Origin: Entrophospora sp. SA101 | Taxonomy: Eukaryota > Glomeromycota > Glomeromycetes > Entrophosporales > Entrophosporaceae | Assembly: GCA_958430865.1 (NCBI GenBank) | Contig: CAUDNR010000233.1 | Location: 12,946 to 36,632, forward strand | Length of the DNA stretch: 23,687 bases | Reading direction: 5' to 3' | Shown: piece after piece, positions 1 through 9,175 of the stretch | How positions within the stretch are numbered: position 1 is the stretch's first letter | How the letters are laid out: every line of letters starts with the position of its first letter | Program-made: the position numbers and the translations under genes | Notes under the pieces: model-generated | Database searches by the model: none | Seen by the model: only the letters and a program-made list of their open reading frames with translations | What the model was told of the DNA's origin: nothing

Positions 1-822
1 TTGTTCAGATAATGCTTGACTTTACTATTAGAATTAGAATTTAATGGTGATTTTTCAGCTGAAATACTCTAATTCAGTCTTAAATAATTTAATTATTCAT
101 TATTTTATTCATTATAATATTGCATTTGCTATGTTAATTGGAATTAAATCGCCAGCACAAAAAATGCAGACTAGTAATTAAATTGCTGAATAGTAATTAA
201 GTAATTGGGATGCTAGATAGATCGTAATGAAAATGCTACTAATTAATTTATTTGTGTAAATAATTTTGTAATAAAGTTTTAACTTTGTAATGAGTTTAAC
301 TTAGAAATAAGTTAATAACAAATTAGTTTCAACTAAATAAAACTAGAGGTTGGCACCTGCAAAAATTCTTTGACTGGTTAATTAACCATTAAAATTAATA
401 TTAAGAGTTAACCAGTTAGTCATGCAAAATTTTTTAACCGGAAAATTCAATCAATCATTCATTACTGATACAAAATAATCACATGACTGTTGAATTTTAT
501 TATATTCCGTATAAGGCTCCAAAATAGGGATGGTATATAGCATATTATAAAAGATTGAGTGGTATATACCCTACTAAAAAAGTACACAAGAAATCGATTG
601 TGGTATATACCACTAATATGTAATAATATAACAATTTTGGTTTGAATATTTAAATACTAATTGTATAATAAACATCTTCATAGAATTCTTGATTGTTACC
701 AATATCTTCTAAATTAATAAATTCATCAAAAATCATTATCATCATCATAATTTTCACTATCATAATTAGTCATCTTCATCTCCATCTTCATTTTTTCTTT
801 AAAAAGTTAGGATTTATTATTC
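1..822. other. A+T-rich intergenic DNA, no gene seen
   Basis: No open frame of useful length is present on either strand. The stretch holds a loose palindrome at about 367-420, where GACTGGTTAA is followed by TTAACCAGTTAGTC, and three copies of a TGGTATATA motif at 531, 560 and 601. Otherwise it is simple A+T-rich sequence, including CAT/ATC-rich microsatellite-like sequence at about 730-790. Confidence 0.6.
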
Positions 823-946
823 TTTGTATTTTTTTTTTTTCGCAATAAAAATTACATAGATCAAATTTTTTTTTTTCATTCCTATTTGTATTTTTTTTTC
901 TTTGCAATAAAAATTATGTAGATCAATTTTTTTTTCAGAAAAAAAA
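823..946. repeat. Imperfect 62-bp tandem duplication
   Basis: Two adjacent copies share the order TTTGTATT, a T run, GCAATAAAAATTA, a short variable part, TAGATCAA and another T run. The GCAATAAAAATT core starts at 842 and again at 904, giving a 62-bp period. The copies differ in T-run length and at a few bases. Short open frames here are A/T-run artefacts. Confidence 0.75.
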
Positions 947-1068
947 TTTTTTCTGAAATTACCACCCAGCGAAAGCAAAAAATTCCTTCCCAAAAAATTA
1001 GGTTTAAAAAACAAAGATTTTCAGTTTCAATTGCAACGCATTGCTTTGCAACCTGTTTTATAAAACAA

Positions 1069-1239
1069 AACATTTGCCGTATGACATAATTTTTGCTAAA
1101 TATGGTGAAAACGTTGATCGCACCAAAAACCGAAAAGACCAGGCACGGCTAGACGCAAAAGGAGACAATCGGCGAGAAAACCGCACGGAAGTCGCATGAC
1201 TTGCGAGTTTTGGAAGGAGATCGTGACATGGCAAATGTT
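1069..1239. mobile_element. G+C-richer cassette with short inverted ends (candidate MITE or SINE-like element)
   Basis: The left end AACATTTGCC (1069-1078) is the reverse complement of GGCAAATGTT (1230-1239). The interior, about 1105-1230, is visibly richer in G and C than anything around it and contains small hairpins such as AAGTC-GCAT-GACTT. I see no clear target duplication and no tRNA-like boxes. One frame is open for about 30 codons across the G+C-rich part, which might be a trace of coding sequence. The boundaries are inferred only from the 10-bp inverted repeat. Confidence 0.4.
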
Positions 1240-1292
1240 AAATCTTTTTTTTTGTGTTAATGATATTCATGACACATTTTTTTATAACTATA

Positions 1293-1540
1293 TAACACAA
1301 TCTCATTTAGTAACACCTAGATCTAAAAGAAATCCTACAAGGAAGTTCCATTATAAATGTTATTAATGTAGAGCAAGATGGTAAATTATCTTCAGGTAGG
1401 TTTATAGTACCTTTTTATCAACTAACACAATCTTCTTCAGTAGCATCTAAGTCTAAAAATAATATTTTGCAAGGAAGTTCCATTACAAATGTTATTAACA
1501 AGATGGTGAATTATTTTTGGATGAATTTCTAGTACCTTCA
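1293..1540 (+). repeat. Two decayed 130-bp tandem units with coding-like character
   Basis: Copy 1 (1293-1422) and copy 2 (1423-about 1540) both begin TAACACAATCT and share the core GGAAGTTCCATTA, then AATGTTATTAA, then GATGGT and AATTAT. One frame stays open from about 1310 to a TAG near 1531. It encodes the motif ILQGSSIINVIN in copy 1 and ILQGSSITNVIN in copy 2, with a gap in copy 2. There is no suitable ATG and copy 1 has a frame change near its start. This looks like debris of a repeat-containing protein gene; no family is recognised. Confidence 0.55.
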
Positions 1541-1885
1541 CAAATTTCTTCAATGACAATACCAAATTTACAGTGAATAATCAATCTGGATATTCCTAAA
1601 AAAAAAAATAGATTGACAGATAGCTTATTATTATAGGATATCTAGATGGTCCATATCATTTATTTATTATTATCATATTTTAAAATCCAATAAATTCATT
1701 TTTAATTATACTAATAGATAATGATTATAATAATGAACCTACTTGTATAAATTCAGAGAAGAATTGGATGAAGTGTCAAATGTAATTCCCCAAATCTGCA
1801 TTTCCTCTATAGTAAATTCTTAAATATCACATACAGCATTTTTTTAATATACAAAGTAAGTAATGGCATTATTTTTTGAGATTAA
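1541..1885. other. A+T-rich spacer, nothing recognised
   Basis: Neither strand shows a sustained open frame, a repeat or an RNA-like structure that I can support. Confidence 0.5.
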
Positions 1886-1889
1886 CTTA

Positions 1890-2510
1890 TTCTAGGGTTC
1901 CCTGGCTGTAATCTCAAATATTTATTTGAATATTCGTAATTCAAATATTTTTGAATATTCATGATTATTTCAAACACTTGTGTTTATTTCAATTTTAATA
2001 AATACTTGACAAATTACAGTATACCTACTAAATTATATTTGCTATAAAAGAAAAAACCATATTCCATTTGGGTTTTGAGAAGACGCTTTTACTTGAACTT
2101 GGGATGTTTTTACACTTCCATTATCACCCAAATGAAGCTCTCACATAGCATATCTTTCTTATGTTTTTTTTGGATGGTGGTTGATGAATTATCCGACGAT
2201 AATGGCAAAATAGATGAAAAAAGTTCCAAATTGGTTGTTAGATATCTTGCATATTCATAAACATGGGTTAGCTCACCCTCTAATGTTGAAACACATACTT
2301 GAAAATTAAGTAATTAAACAAATATTTATAATTGTACCAAATGTTTGAAATGTTTCTAAATATTTGTAATTGTTACAAATGTTTTTTAAAATAATACAAG
2401 TATCTGAAATAATTACTATTATGAATATCTAAATTACGAATATCTGAAATGGTTATTATTATCATTACGAATATCCGAGTTACTATTACGAAATAAATTA
2501 TGTAAACTCG
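1890..2510. repeat. Clustered ATTACGAATATC motifs in opposite orientations (possible hAT subterminal repeats)
   Basis: Around 1917-1965 the sequence contains GAATATTCGTAATTC and neighbouring TTGAATATTC copies. At about 2430-2495 the opposite orientation, ATTACGAATATC, recurs two or three times. Clustered short subterminal motifs are a known property of hAT transposons, and a hAT transposase remnant follows at 2609. I therefore infer a decayed hAT element, but no terminal inverted repeat or target duplication could be fixed. A 61-codon ATG-less frame at 2075-2260 is not convincing. Confidence 0.35.
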
Positions 2511-2608
2511 ATAATATAAATAAGAACATTTTATTCATATAGACTATATTTTCACATACAATAGCACCAAAAGAATAATACAACTTTTTATGATCAAGTC
2601 AAAATACA

Positions 2609-2800
2609 TCTTTGGATGAAATTAGCAAGTATTTAAAAGAAGGTGGATTTGAATTTGATTGCAAAACAATTTCTGTAACCTCAACACCAAGTGAAAGATT
2701 GTTTGAAATTTATTAATTGGTAAGAGGTCACATTTAAAATTTAGAATAATCATTTAAACATGTGTTATTTTTAAAAAGAAATTCAAGTTGTATTAAATCT
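2609..2800 (+). pseudogene. hAT transposase C-terminal (dimerisation) domain remnant
   Basis: Reading from 2609, the frame gives SLDEISKYLKEGG, then TISVTSTPSERLFEI, a stop, LVRGHI, a stop, NLE, a stop, and SFKHVLFLKRNSS. The order (S/T)xxPSERLF, an (A)G-type segment, an RG/K-rich turn and a final FLK helix is the signature of the hAT C-terminal dimerisation region of ZBED-like or Ac-like transposases. Three in-frame stops and the lack of an upstream catalytic region make it a dead fragment. The 5' boundary is only where similarity becomes visible. Confidence 0.7.
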
Positions 2801-2814
2801 ATTCACCTATCAAA

Positions 2815-3810
2815 TTAGTTTTGAATGCAATAAACATCAAAATTATTGGTATTTCTATACTTTTGATAATAATATTTTGCTATTACCATTACTGTTATTA
2901 TGTTTCTAATTACTAATCTATCACTATTACTATATATAATCTCTTCAATCCAACAGATAATCCGTTCAATCCATTCAATCTGATTATCCAGACCATCCAA
3001 TGAAATCCAATGGGTGTATTTTTTGAGTAATGAATGGATGATGCAGATGAATGGATGTCCATGAATTGCATCACTACTTTTGAGTCTAAAATAAAGAAAA
3101 AAATGTTGATGGGAGTCAAGATGTAGATAACAGACAAAAAAGGATCCAAGTTGATTAAAATTATAAAAAAATCCCTCAAATGAATAAGTAGATAAATGAA
3201 ATAGAATGAGTATAAAATGATTTTTATTATGCTTTACTTTGTGCCTACCTGTTTCTATAGTAATTCTCATTAATGTATCTTGTAATTTTTTAACTTGTTC
3301 ATCTCATTTATCTCTTTTAGTTTTTTTTCACCACTTCAACTCCTTTTTGTCTTTATATTCCTCATCTTCAACTTACTTAGTCTTTCCAACTTCTCAGCAT
3401 ATCTGTTATATTTGTTTGTTTATTATTAAATGAAAGGAAATAAGAAGTAATAATACAACATTTACAAGATGTATTTTAAATCAATTTTTATTGGTGGGTT
3501 GGGCGAATGCAGCAACATATTGAAAAGTTGATAATTTTTTTGAAGGCGAATTAATAGTGTTTGTAATGTAATTTGTTTATTAAACAGCTTGCCTCTCAAG
3601 CTATTAATGCATTGTTTATTTAAACAACAATTTTCTTCATAAACAATCAAGAATTATTTTTATTTTTATTTTTGCAAATTTACATGCTTCCATTGAAATA
3701 TTAATACATTATTTCACTTTTTATTTTTGGATATTGCATGAATGTTCCACTGAAAACTCTAATATCAGAGAAGTATGAGATCATTTATTTATATCAAGTG
3801 TTTGCTGATT
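2815..3810. other. Intergenic DNA with degenerate GGATG/CAATCC simple repeats
   Basis: Between about 2945 and 3065 there are many short CAATCC, CCATTCA and GGATG units on both strands, which produce a 151-codon minus-strand frame (2815-3270) of unusual composition. It has no recognisable domain and I do not call it a gene. The rest, to 3810, is A+T-rich with no supported feature. Confidence 0.5.
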
Positions 3811-3817
3811 TTTATTA

Positions 3818-4100
3818 GAAGCAACTTCTTTTGATCAAAAATGTCCAAGTGCAATAAAGCATAGTATATGATGTTAAGTTTTCATTTTTCATTTTTCATT
3901 TTTGTTATATTCTAGATCACTCAATACTCAATATGACTAAAAATTGGATGACTTGTTGTGATCAAAAACGTCCATAGTAAAATATTTTATTTATATTTAT
4001 TGATTTTTTTACATAATATCACTAAATGTGTAATATTTCAGACTGGGTATACCTACATATCGCATATCGTAGAAGAAACTTCATTGGATCAAAAATGTTC
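3818..4100 (+). repeat. Dispersed direct repeat GAAGNAACTTCNTTNGATCAAAA
   Basis: A 29-bp segment at 3818-3846 recurs at 4072-4100 with 25 of 29 positions identical. A shorter relative, GATCAAAAACGTCC, sits between them at 3960-3973. Translated in one frame, both long copies read E-x-T-S-(F/L)-D-Q-K-C, so the repeat may derive from duplicated coding exons that have decayed. Surrounding frames are interrupted, and a 61-codon frame at 4026-4211 is not persuasive as a gene. Confidence 0.45.
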
Positions 4101-4333
4101 TTATCATTTACATCTAATCTAGAGCCTGGATCAACACATACATTAAACAGCAAAATTTTATTATCTTATTATATATATTTATTTCTTTTTTCAAAAAAAT
4201 CGAATCCATAGTAGACAATATTAATATTAATATTAATATATTTGGTAGTGAACGCGACTACAAAGGAAAAAAAAAAGAAATATTGTTTTTTACCAAGGTG
4301 TCAATTAATAATAAATACCTTCATTCTCTTTTT

Positions 4334-4495
4334 CAGAAAAAAAAACTAATCTACAATTAGACAATCTAGCAATCTTTGTTTATGTAAGTGACCAAGGGAA
4401 ATATTATTTTATCAGATTAATTATATTAAGAATCAATTAATGCTTTTATTATTCCTTTCAGAAAAAACTGATCTATATATGATTAAACAATCCAT
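4334..4495 (+). repeat. Pair of CAGAAAAAACTGATCTA-type direct repeats, about 125 bp apart
   Basis: CAGAAAAAAAAACTAATCTA with a following ATTAGACAATC (from 4334) is matched by CAGAAAAAACTGATCTA with a following ATTAAACAATC (from 4459). Both are preceded by a pyrimidine-rich stretch and could be mistaken for splice acceptors, but no exon follows either. Confidence 0.4.
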
Positions 4496-4905
4496 CTGAT
4501 ACTTGTTACGCGACCGACCATCAAAAAAAAAAAAAAAACAAAGAAATCTTTTAGAACATTATTTCATCACCATTACCAACAAGGAGAGATTGAACAAATA
4601 GTTTCATTTAGTAATGGTATTTAACCTTTTTAACATATAAAATATGCATGCATATAGACCGCTTTGGTTTATAAAATCTTTGATTGGATTAGCAACGTGC
4701 ATCTGTATTTTTTACCTTTTATTATTATATTTATGCTCGTTTTTCCTTCAAAAATTTTGTAAATAAGTATTCTTGCTTTTTATTGGTTGAAATTTGTTAA
4801 ACGTTGGTCACTAAAATTTTGGGGGTGTGTGAATCCGCCATACAGTCATCAAACCTTGTCACTATCACAACGGTCCTCGCCACAACGGACTATCCCTTAA
4901 ATAGT

Positions 4906-4936
4906 TTTTCGGCTATTTGATTGTAATAGCCGAAAA
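4906..4936. repeat. Perfect 12-bp hairpin, 7-nt loop
   Basis: TTTTCGGCTATT (4906-4917) pairs with AATAGCCGAAAA (4925-4936) around TGATTGT. It lies just outside the larger inverted-repeat pair that begins near 4955. It is not next to a gene end, so a role as a terminator is not supported. It may be part of transposon-derived DNA. Confidence 0.7.
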
Positions 4937-4954
4937 TTTTTTTCTGTTTTATGA

Positions 4955-5841
4955 TGCAAGTCACTTAGTCCCACAGCTTTTTATTGGTTATGTAGATTTT
5001 TCAAATTCTCCAAAAATGGAAATGCAACACCCCAAAATAAATCGTGTATTTGAAGCCAAGACCTTCCTTTACAAAATCACGATTTCATTTCATTGATATG
5101 TCATATTGTTGTGGAGAATTCGAGCTTCAAATAAAGACTAGTGCCGTAAATTATGATGATGGTAGTAATTGTATCTACGGCATATAAAAAGTGGTTGCAA
5201 TTACCTTTGCAACCACTTTTGCAACCATACTTTTTCCTTTTTTGGATTACGGCACTAGTCTTTAGCTTCAAAGTTGCACGAGTTTACTGAATTTACTATG
5301 TTTAGCCCTAAAATGACGTGTTACACACAAAAAAGTTAATATCAAAAATAGATGAATTGAAACAAAAATAAAAATCTGAAAAATTTCCCTTATATTGCAG
5401 ATCTTTGTCACGTGAATTTTCTAGATGAACGGGAAGAGAATTATCTTTATTATTAAAAAAAAAATACAAAGAACAGCTAAATTCATTTATTTTAAATCTA
5501 ACAAATAGACTATTGCATTAATCAAAGAAATATGCAATTTGCAAAATATTCTAATGAACATTTATCAATTATTTAATAGTTTGTGTAGGAGTAAGCTTTA
5601 AGGACAAGCAAGATCTATGAAAAAAATATACTAACAAAGGTTTTATCAATCATTCAATAGTTATATAAATTTCACTTTTATTTTAATAGCATCACTATAA
5701 TCATTATTGTTGTTGTTTATTGTTCTAATCATCATTTACATATGTATATATAGGAATAAATTGAAATTTTCAAAAATCATGTGACTGTAAAATTTTTATT
5801 GCGGCGTGGCACAGAAAGTTGTGGGACTAAGGTGACTTGCA
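4955..5841. mobile_element. Candidate non-autonomous element bounded by 26/27-bp inverted repeats
   Basis: The left arm (4955-4980) starts TGCAAGTCAC and continues TTAGTCCCACAGCTTT. The reverse complement of 5815-5841 reads TGCAAGTCACC and then TTAGTCCCACAACTTT. The arms match at 25 of 27 aligned positions with one gap. The 887-bp span encodes nothing recognisable and contains the intact 133-bp MITE at 5132-5264. I could not define a target duplication, so this may be either one element or two opposed copies of a dispersed repeat. Confidence 0.4.
5132..5264. mobile_element. hAT-type MITE, 133 bp, with perfect 18-bp TIRs and 8-bp target duplication
   Basis: The termini TAAAGACTAGTGCCGTAA (5132-5149) and TTACGGCACTAGTCTTTA (5247-5264) are perfect inverted repeats. 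The element is flanked on both sides by the direct duplication GCTTCAAA (5124-5131 and 5265-5272). An 8-bp target duplication is the hallmark of hAT-superfamily insertion. The interior carries CATATAAAAAGTGG, two TTGCAACCA-type blocks and a TTTTCCTTTTTTGGATTACGG tail segment also seen in the second copy at 13195-13329. There is no coding capacity, so movement would need a transposase supplied elsewhere. Perfect ends and duplication suggest relatively recent insertion. Confidence 0.92.
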
Positions 5842-7558
5842 CTATATAAAAAACTTTTTCTGAAGGTATCACTTCTTAATACGAAAATGATTTCTGAGAT
5901 TCAGCGTATTGACCTGTAAATAAAAATTCGGTTGTTACCCTTTAAAAGTTGGTCGATTGACTTTTTTTACTTTGCAGACTTTTAAATCAGCCAATAAGAA
6001 TGCAAGATCGTGATCAAATAAATTATTTGTGTTACCATCAAAAGAATACTTTGAGATTGAGATAATCAAATCCTTGCCATAACGAAATTTTAAAATTTTT
6101 TCCTCACATATAAAACATATAAAAATCCGCTGTGGCAAGACTACTAATTATAATTATAATCTTGTCACAATAAATAAAATTTTCTTATTATTATGTGTCC
6201 TGTTCATCCGCTGTGACAAAGGTATGATTTAGTACTCTGATAATCTTAATGTTCACTTAGCCTGCCAATGCAAAAACTCAATTTTGTCGGGGAACCCCTA
6301 GTTTCATTTCAGTAGAGAATCCCATATGTTTGTAAAATAATTATATAATAAATAAAATATATTATTTTCCCAAGTAATTCCTTTAGAAATTAATGACTTT
6401 TTTTGATGGCTGGCGAAATTAATCGGGTATCACATGTAATAATCTCACCAGTGAATACTATGATTATACAACACCAACTTCTAGAACACCCATATCAAAA
6501 CGTGCGTATCTCACTGCAACAATTTGTTAAAGTAATTGCAATGAATATAAATTCATTTGTAAAACGGAATCTCAGTATAACGTAATGATCTTCCAATTTA
6601 TAAGCACACATTTTTAATTAAAAGAATTTTCCACAACTGGTTATACATGACAAATAAGAATTTACAGCCACACATAATTATTTACATTTTGCCACACCGC
6701 ATGTTTTCTCAAAAGAAATGTATGATAAACATTAAAAAAAGTTGGGGAAAAGTTCGAGTGTGAGCATTATCAATTCTTGACATGTGAATTGGTTGTTCTT
6801 CAATGTTTGATTTATTTATGTGCCAGGAAGGAAGGACTTTTTAAAATCTGTTTTTTTTTTTCATTTTGTTGACCAAAACAAAAAAAGGAACATACTAAAT
6901 AAGCGAATTTTTGTGAACTGTATATATATATTAAAAATATTAATATATATTCATGTAAACGTTTTCTAAAAATAAACTCCAACTCTATATGTATGTAGGG
7001 TAGGTAGTTTCACATTTTCGGTCAAACCTACCTTCATTCCCTTTAAAGTTAGTGTGGCTTTGTTCATCGAATTTTGAGAAAGTGGCTAATAAAGTAGATT
7101 CCAAATATTTATAGAATTTACCACGGAAAACTATTTATCAATCACATACTATAATGAGCAGAAAAACTCATTGAGGAAATTATTGTTGTAATACTAACAA
7201 CAATTTAATTAAAAATCAATGATCATTAAAAAAGAACGATTAATTAATTATCGAAAAACAAAAAAAAAATTTTTAAAGTGATTGGTGTTAATAAAAAAAG
7301 GAGCATTTCATTCATGATCATCCCCCAAAAAAATACTAAATATTATTATTATTATTGTTACGCACGGAATGATCACCTAAAAATTCATCTTTTTATTATT
7401 ATCAAAAAACATGCTTTTTTAATATTTACAAAAAGATAATATATATATATATATTAAGCTTTTTTTTTAAAAAAAATTTTTTTGTCCCAAAATAAATTTG
7501 ATATTTTTTTTTATTAGTAATAAATTTTAAATCTTGAATTTCAAAAGATTATTTAGTA
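5842..7558. other. Intergenic DNA upstream of the FYVE gene
   Basis: Two short frames were considered. One is on the minus strand at 5935-6138, has no ATG and ends in RPTFKG. The other is a 59-codon plus-strand ATG frame at 6406-6585. Neither has a recognisable domain. A weak hairpin, CTGTGGCAAGA with TCTTGTCACA, lies at about 6130-6170. The final 300 bp before 7559 are A+T tracts and would include the FYVE promoter, but no specific element can be named. Confidence 0.5.
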
Positions 7559-8283
7559 ATGAATTTGGCAGTGGAGCCATTTTCAAATAAATCTAAAGAT
7601 AAATATACCAATCGGAAACCTCCAGTAAGTAATAATCATCTAATAGTAATCATCATAATAGAATAATATATTATTAATTATTATTGTTAGTTTTTACAAG
7701 CAATTTTTATTTTTTAAAAAAAAAGGGAGATAAATTTGCATTTTTTCGATATTTTAAGATAATTAAAAATTTACTTATTTACTTATTCAATAAGAATCAC
7801 AATAATCACCCTTTTCTTCCTTTTATAAACAATTATATGCACCATGCTATATCGTACATATAAAAACCTATATATAAATAGATGCTCAATAATATTCTAA
7901 TCATTTAAAAAATTTTTCTCAAAAATTATTATTTTAGAGACAAAGAAGGAGATCAAATAGTTCAAATAATATATTTGCAGCAAATATTAACGTAAAAGCA
8001 GTAAGAATACCATCATCACTTAATAATAATCGGAATAAATCATATATAACAACTCAATCAAAATATAACAATAGTGGTGACGGTGGTAATAGCAAAGAAT
8101 TAAACATACCAAGGCCACCAAGATTAATGTTTGATATAACATCATCATCAAATTATATCCCAAGAGTATCAATGACCCCCCCTTCAAAACAAGAATATCA
8201 AAATTTTTATTACAATGTTAATAATAATAATAATGATAATAAATATTTTAATGAACATATAGAGAAAGTAACAGATATGATTT

Positions 8284-8330
<47 letters not shown>

Positions 8331-9137
8331 AATGATGATGAAGTAGAATCACATTATACATTCTCGTCGTCGTCATCGTCGTCATCTTTATCTTCAGAAG
8401 AAGACGATGAAGAAATAATAGATTCAAAAATCAAGAGATCTTCATCTTTTAAAAGGCAATTCTATACATTAAAAAAAGAAATCATTGCTGTGAAAAGTAG
8501 TTTGGTATCACTACAAGCAAATCATAAGAAAATGTTGGAAGGGAAGAAACAACTTGAACAAGAATATCAAGAAACTAAAAAAGAAGTTACTAAAACTTTG
8601 GAATCAAGTACAAAAGATTTAGAGACTTATAATGCTCTGCTAAATTCTAGAATCGAAAAACCTTCTTTGGAATTGTCAACAATAGTAAACTGTGAAGACG
8701 ATATATCAACATCATCAATAATATTTTATGATGACAGTGATACTTTTAATAATAGTAGTAGTAGTAGTAGCAATAGTAGTGATGAGTTGCCACTGGAATG
8801 TAAAATGATAATGAACAATTGTGTTAAACAAGCAAAAGAATTGGAATTATTCCAATCAGAAATTGAAAAAAGCAAAAAAGATTTTATGACATTGATAAAT
8901 TTCAAAGAAAAAATAGAATTATTACTGGAAGAAAAAGAAAAAGAATATTTGGAAAGACTGAGGGAATGTGAAGCGGTGACTGAAGGACAATCTGGCATGA
9001 TTAATTCAATGGAAGGTTTATTAAAAGAATTGGAGGGTAAAATGGTTCGTTTACGAAACGAAAAACAACAACGTAAAAATTCTTTGTTGTCATCAGGTCA
9101 ATGTAATAATAATAGCTGTAGTAATAATAATAATAAT

Positions 9138-9175
<38 letters not shown>

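Noticed and set aside
2815..3270. 151-codon minus-strand ATG frame
   Set aside because: Composition follows degenerate GGATG/CAATCC repeats, no domain or splice context is visible, and such a frame can arise by chance in repeats.
5935..6138. Minus-strand frame ending RPTFKG
   Set aside because: It has no ATG and no clear acceptor. It could be a decayed exon but cannot be supported.
6406..6585. 59-codon plus-strand ATG frame (MAGEINRVSHVIISPVN...)
   Set aside because: Sequence complexity is acceptable but there is no domain, no splice partner and no neighbour evidence; retained only as a note.
8286..9173. Regular repeats that might suggest a CRISPR-like array
   Set aside because: They are trinucleotide codon runs within an exon, without spacers.
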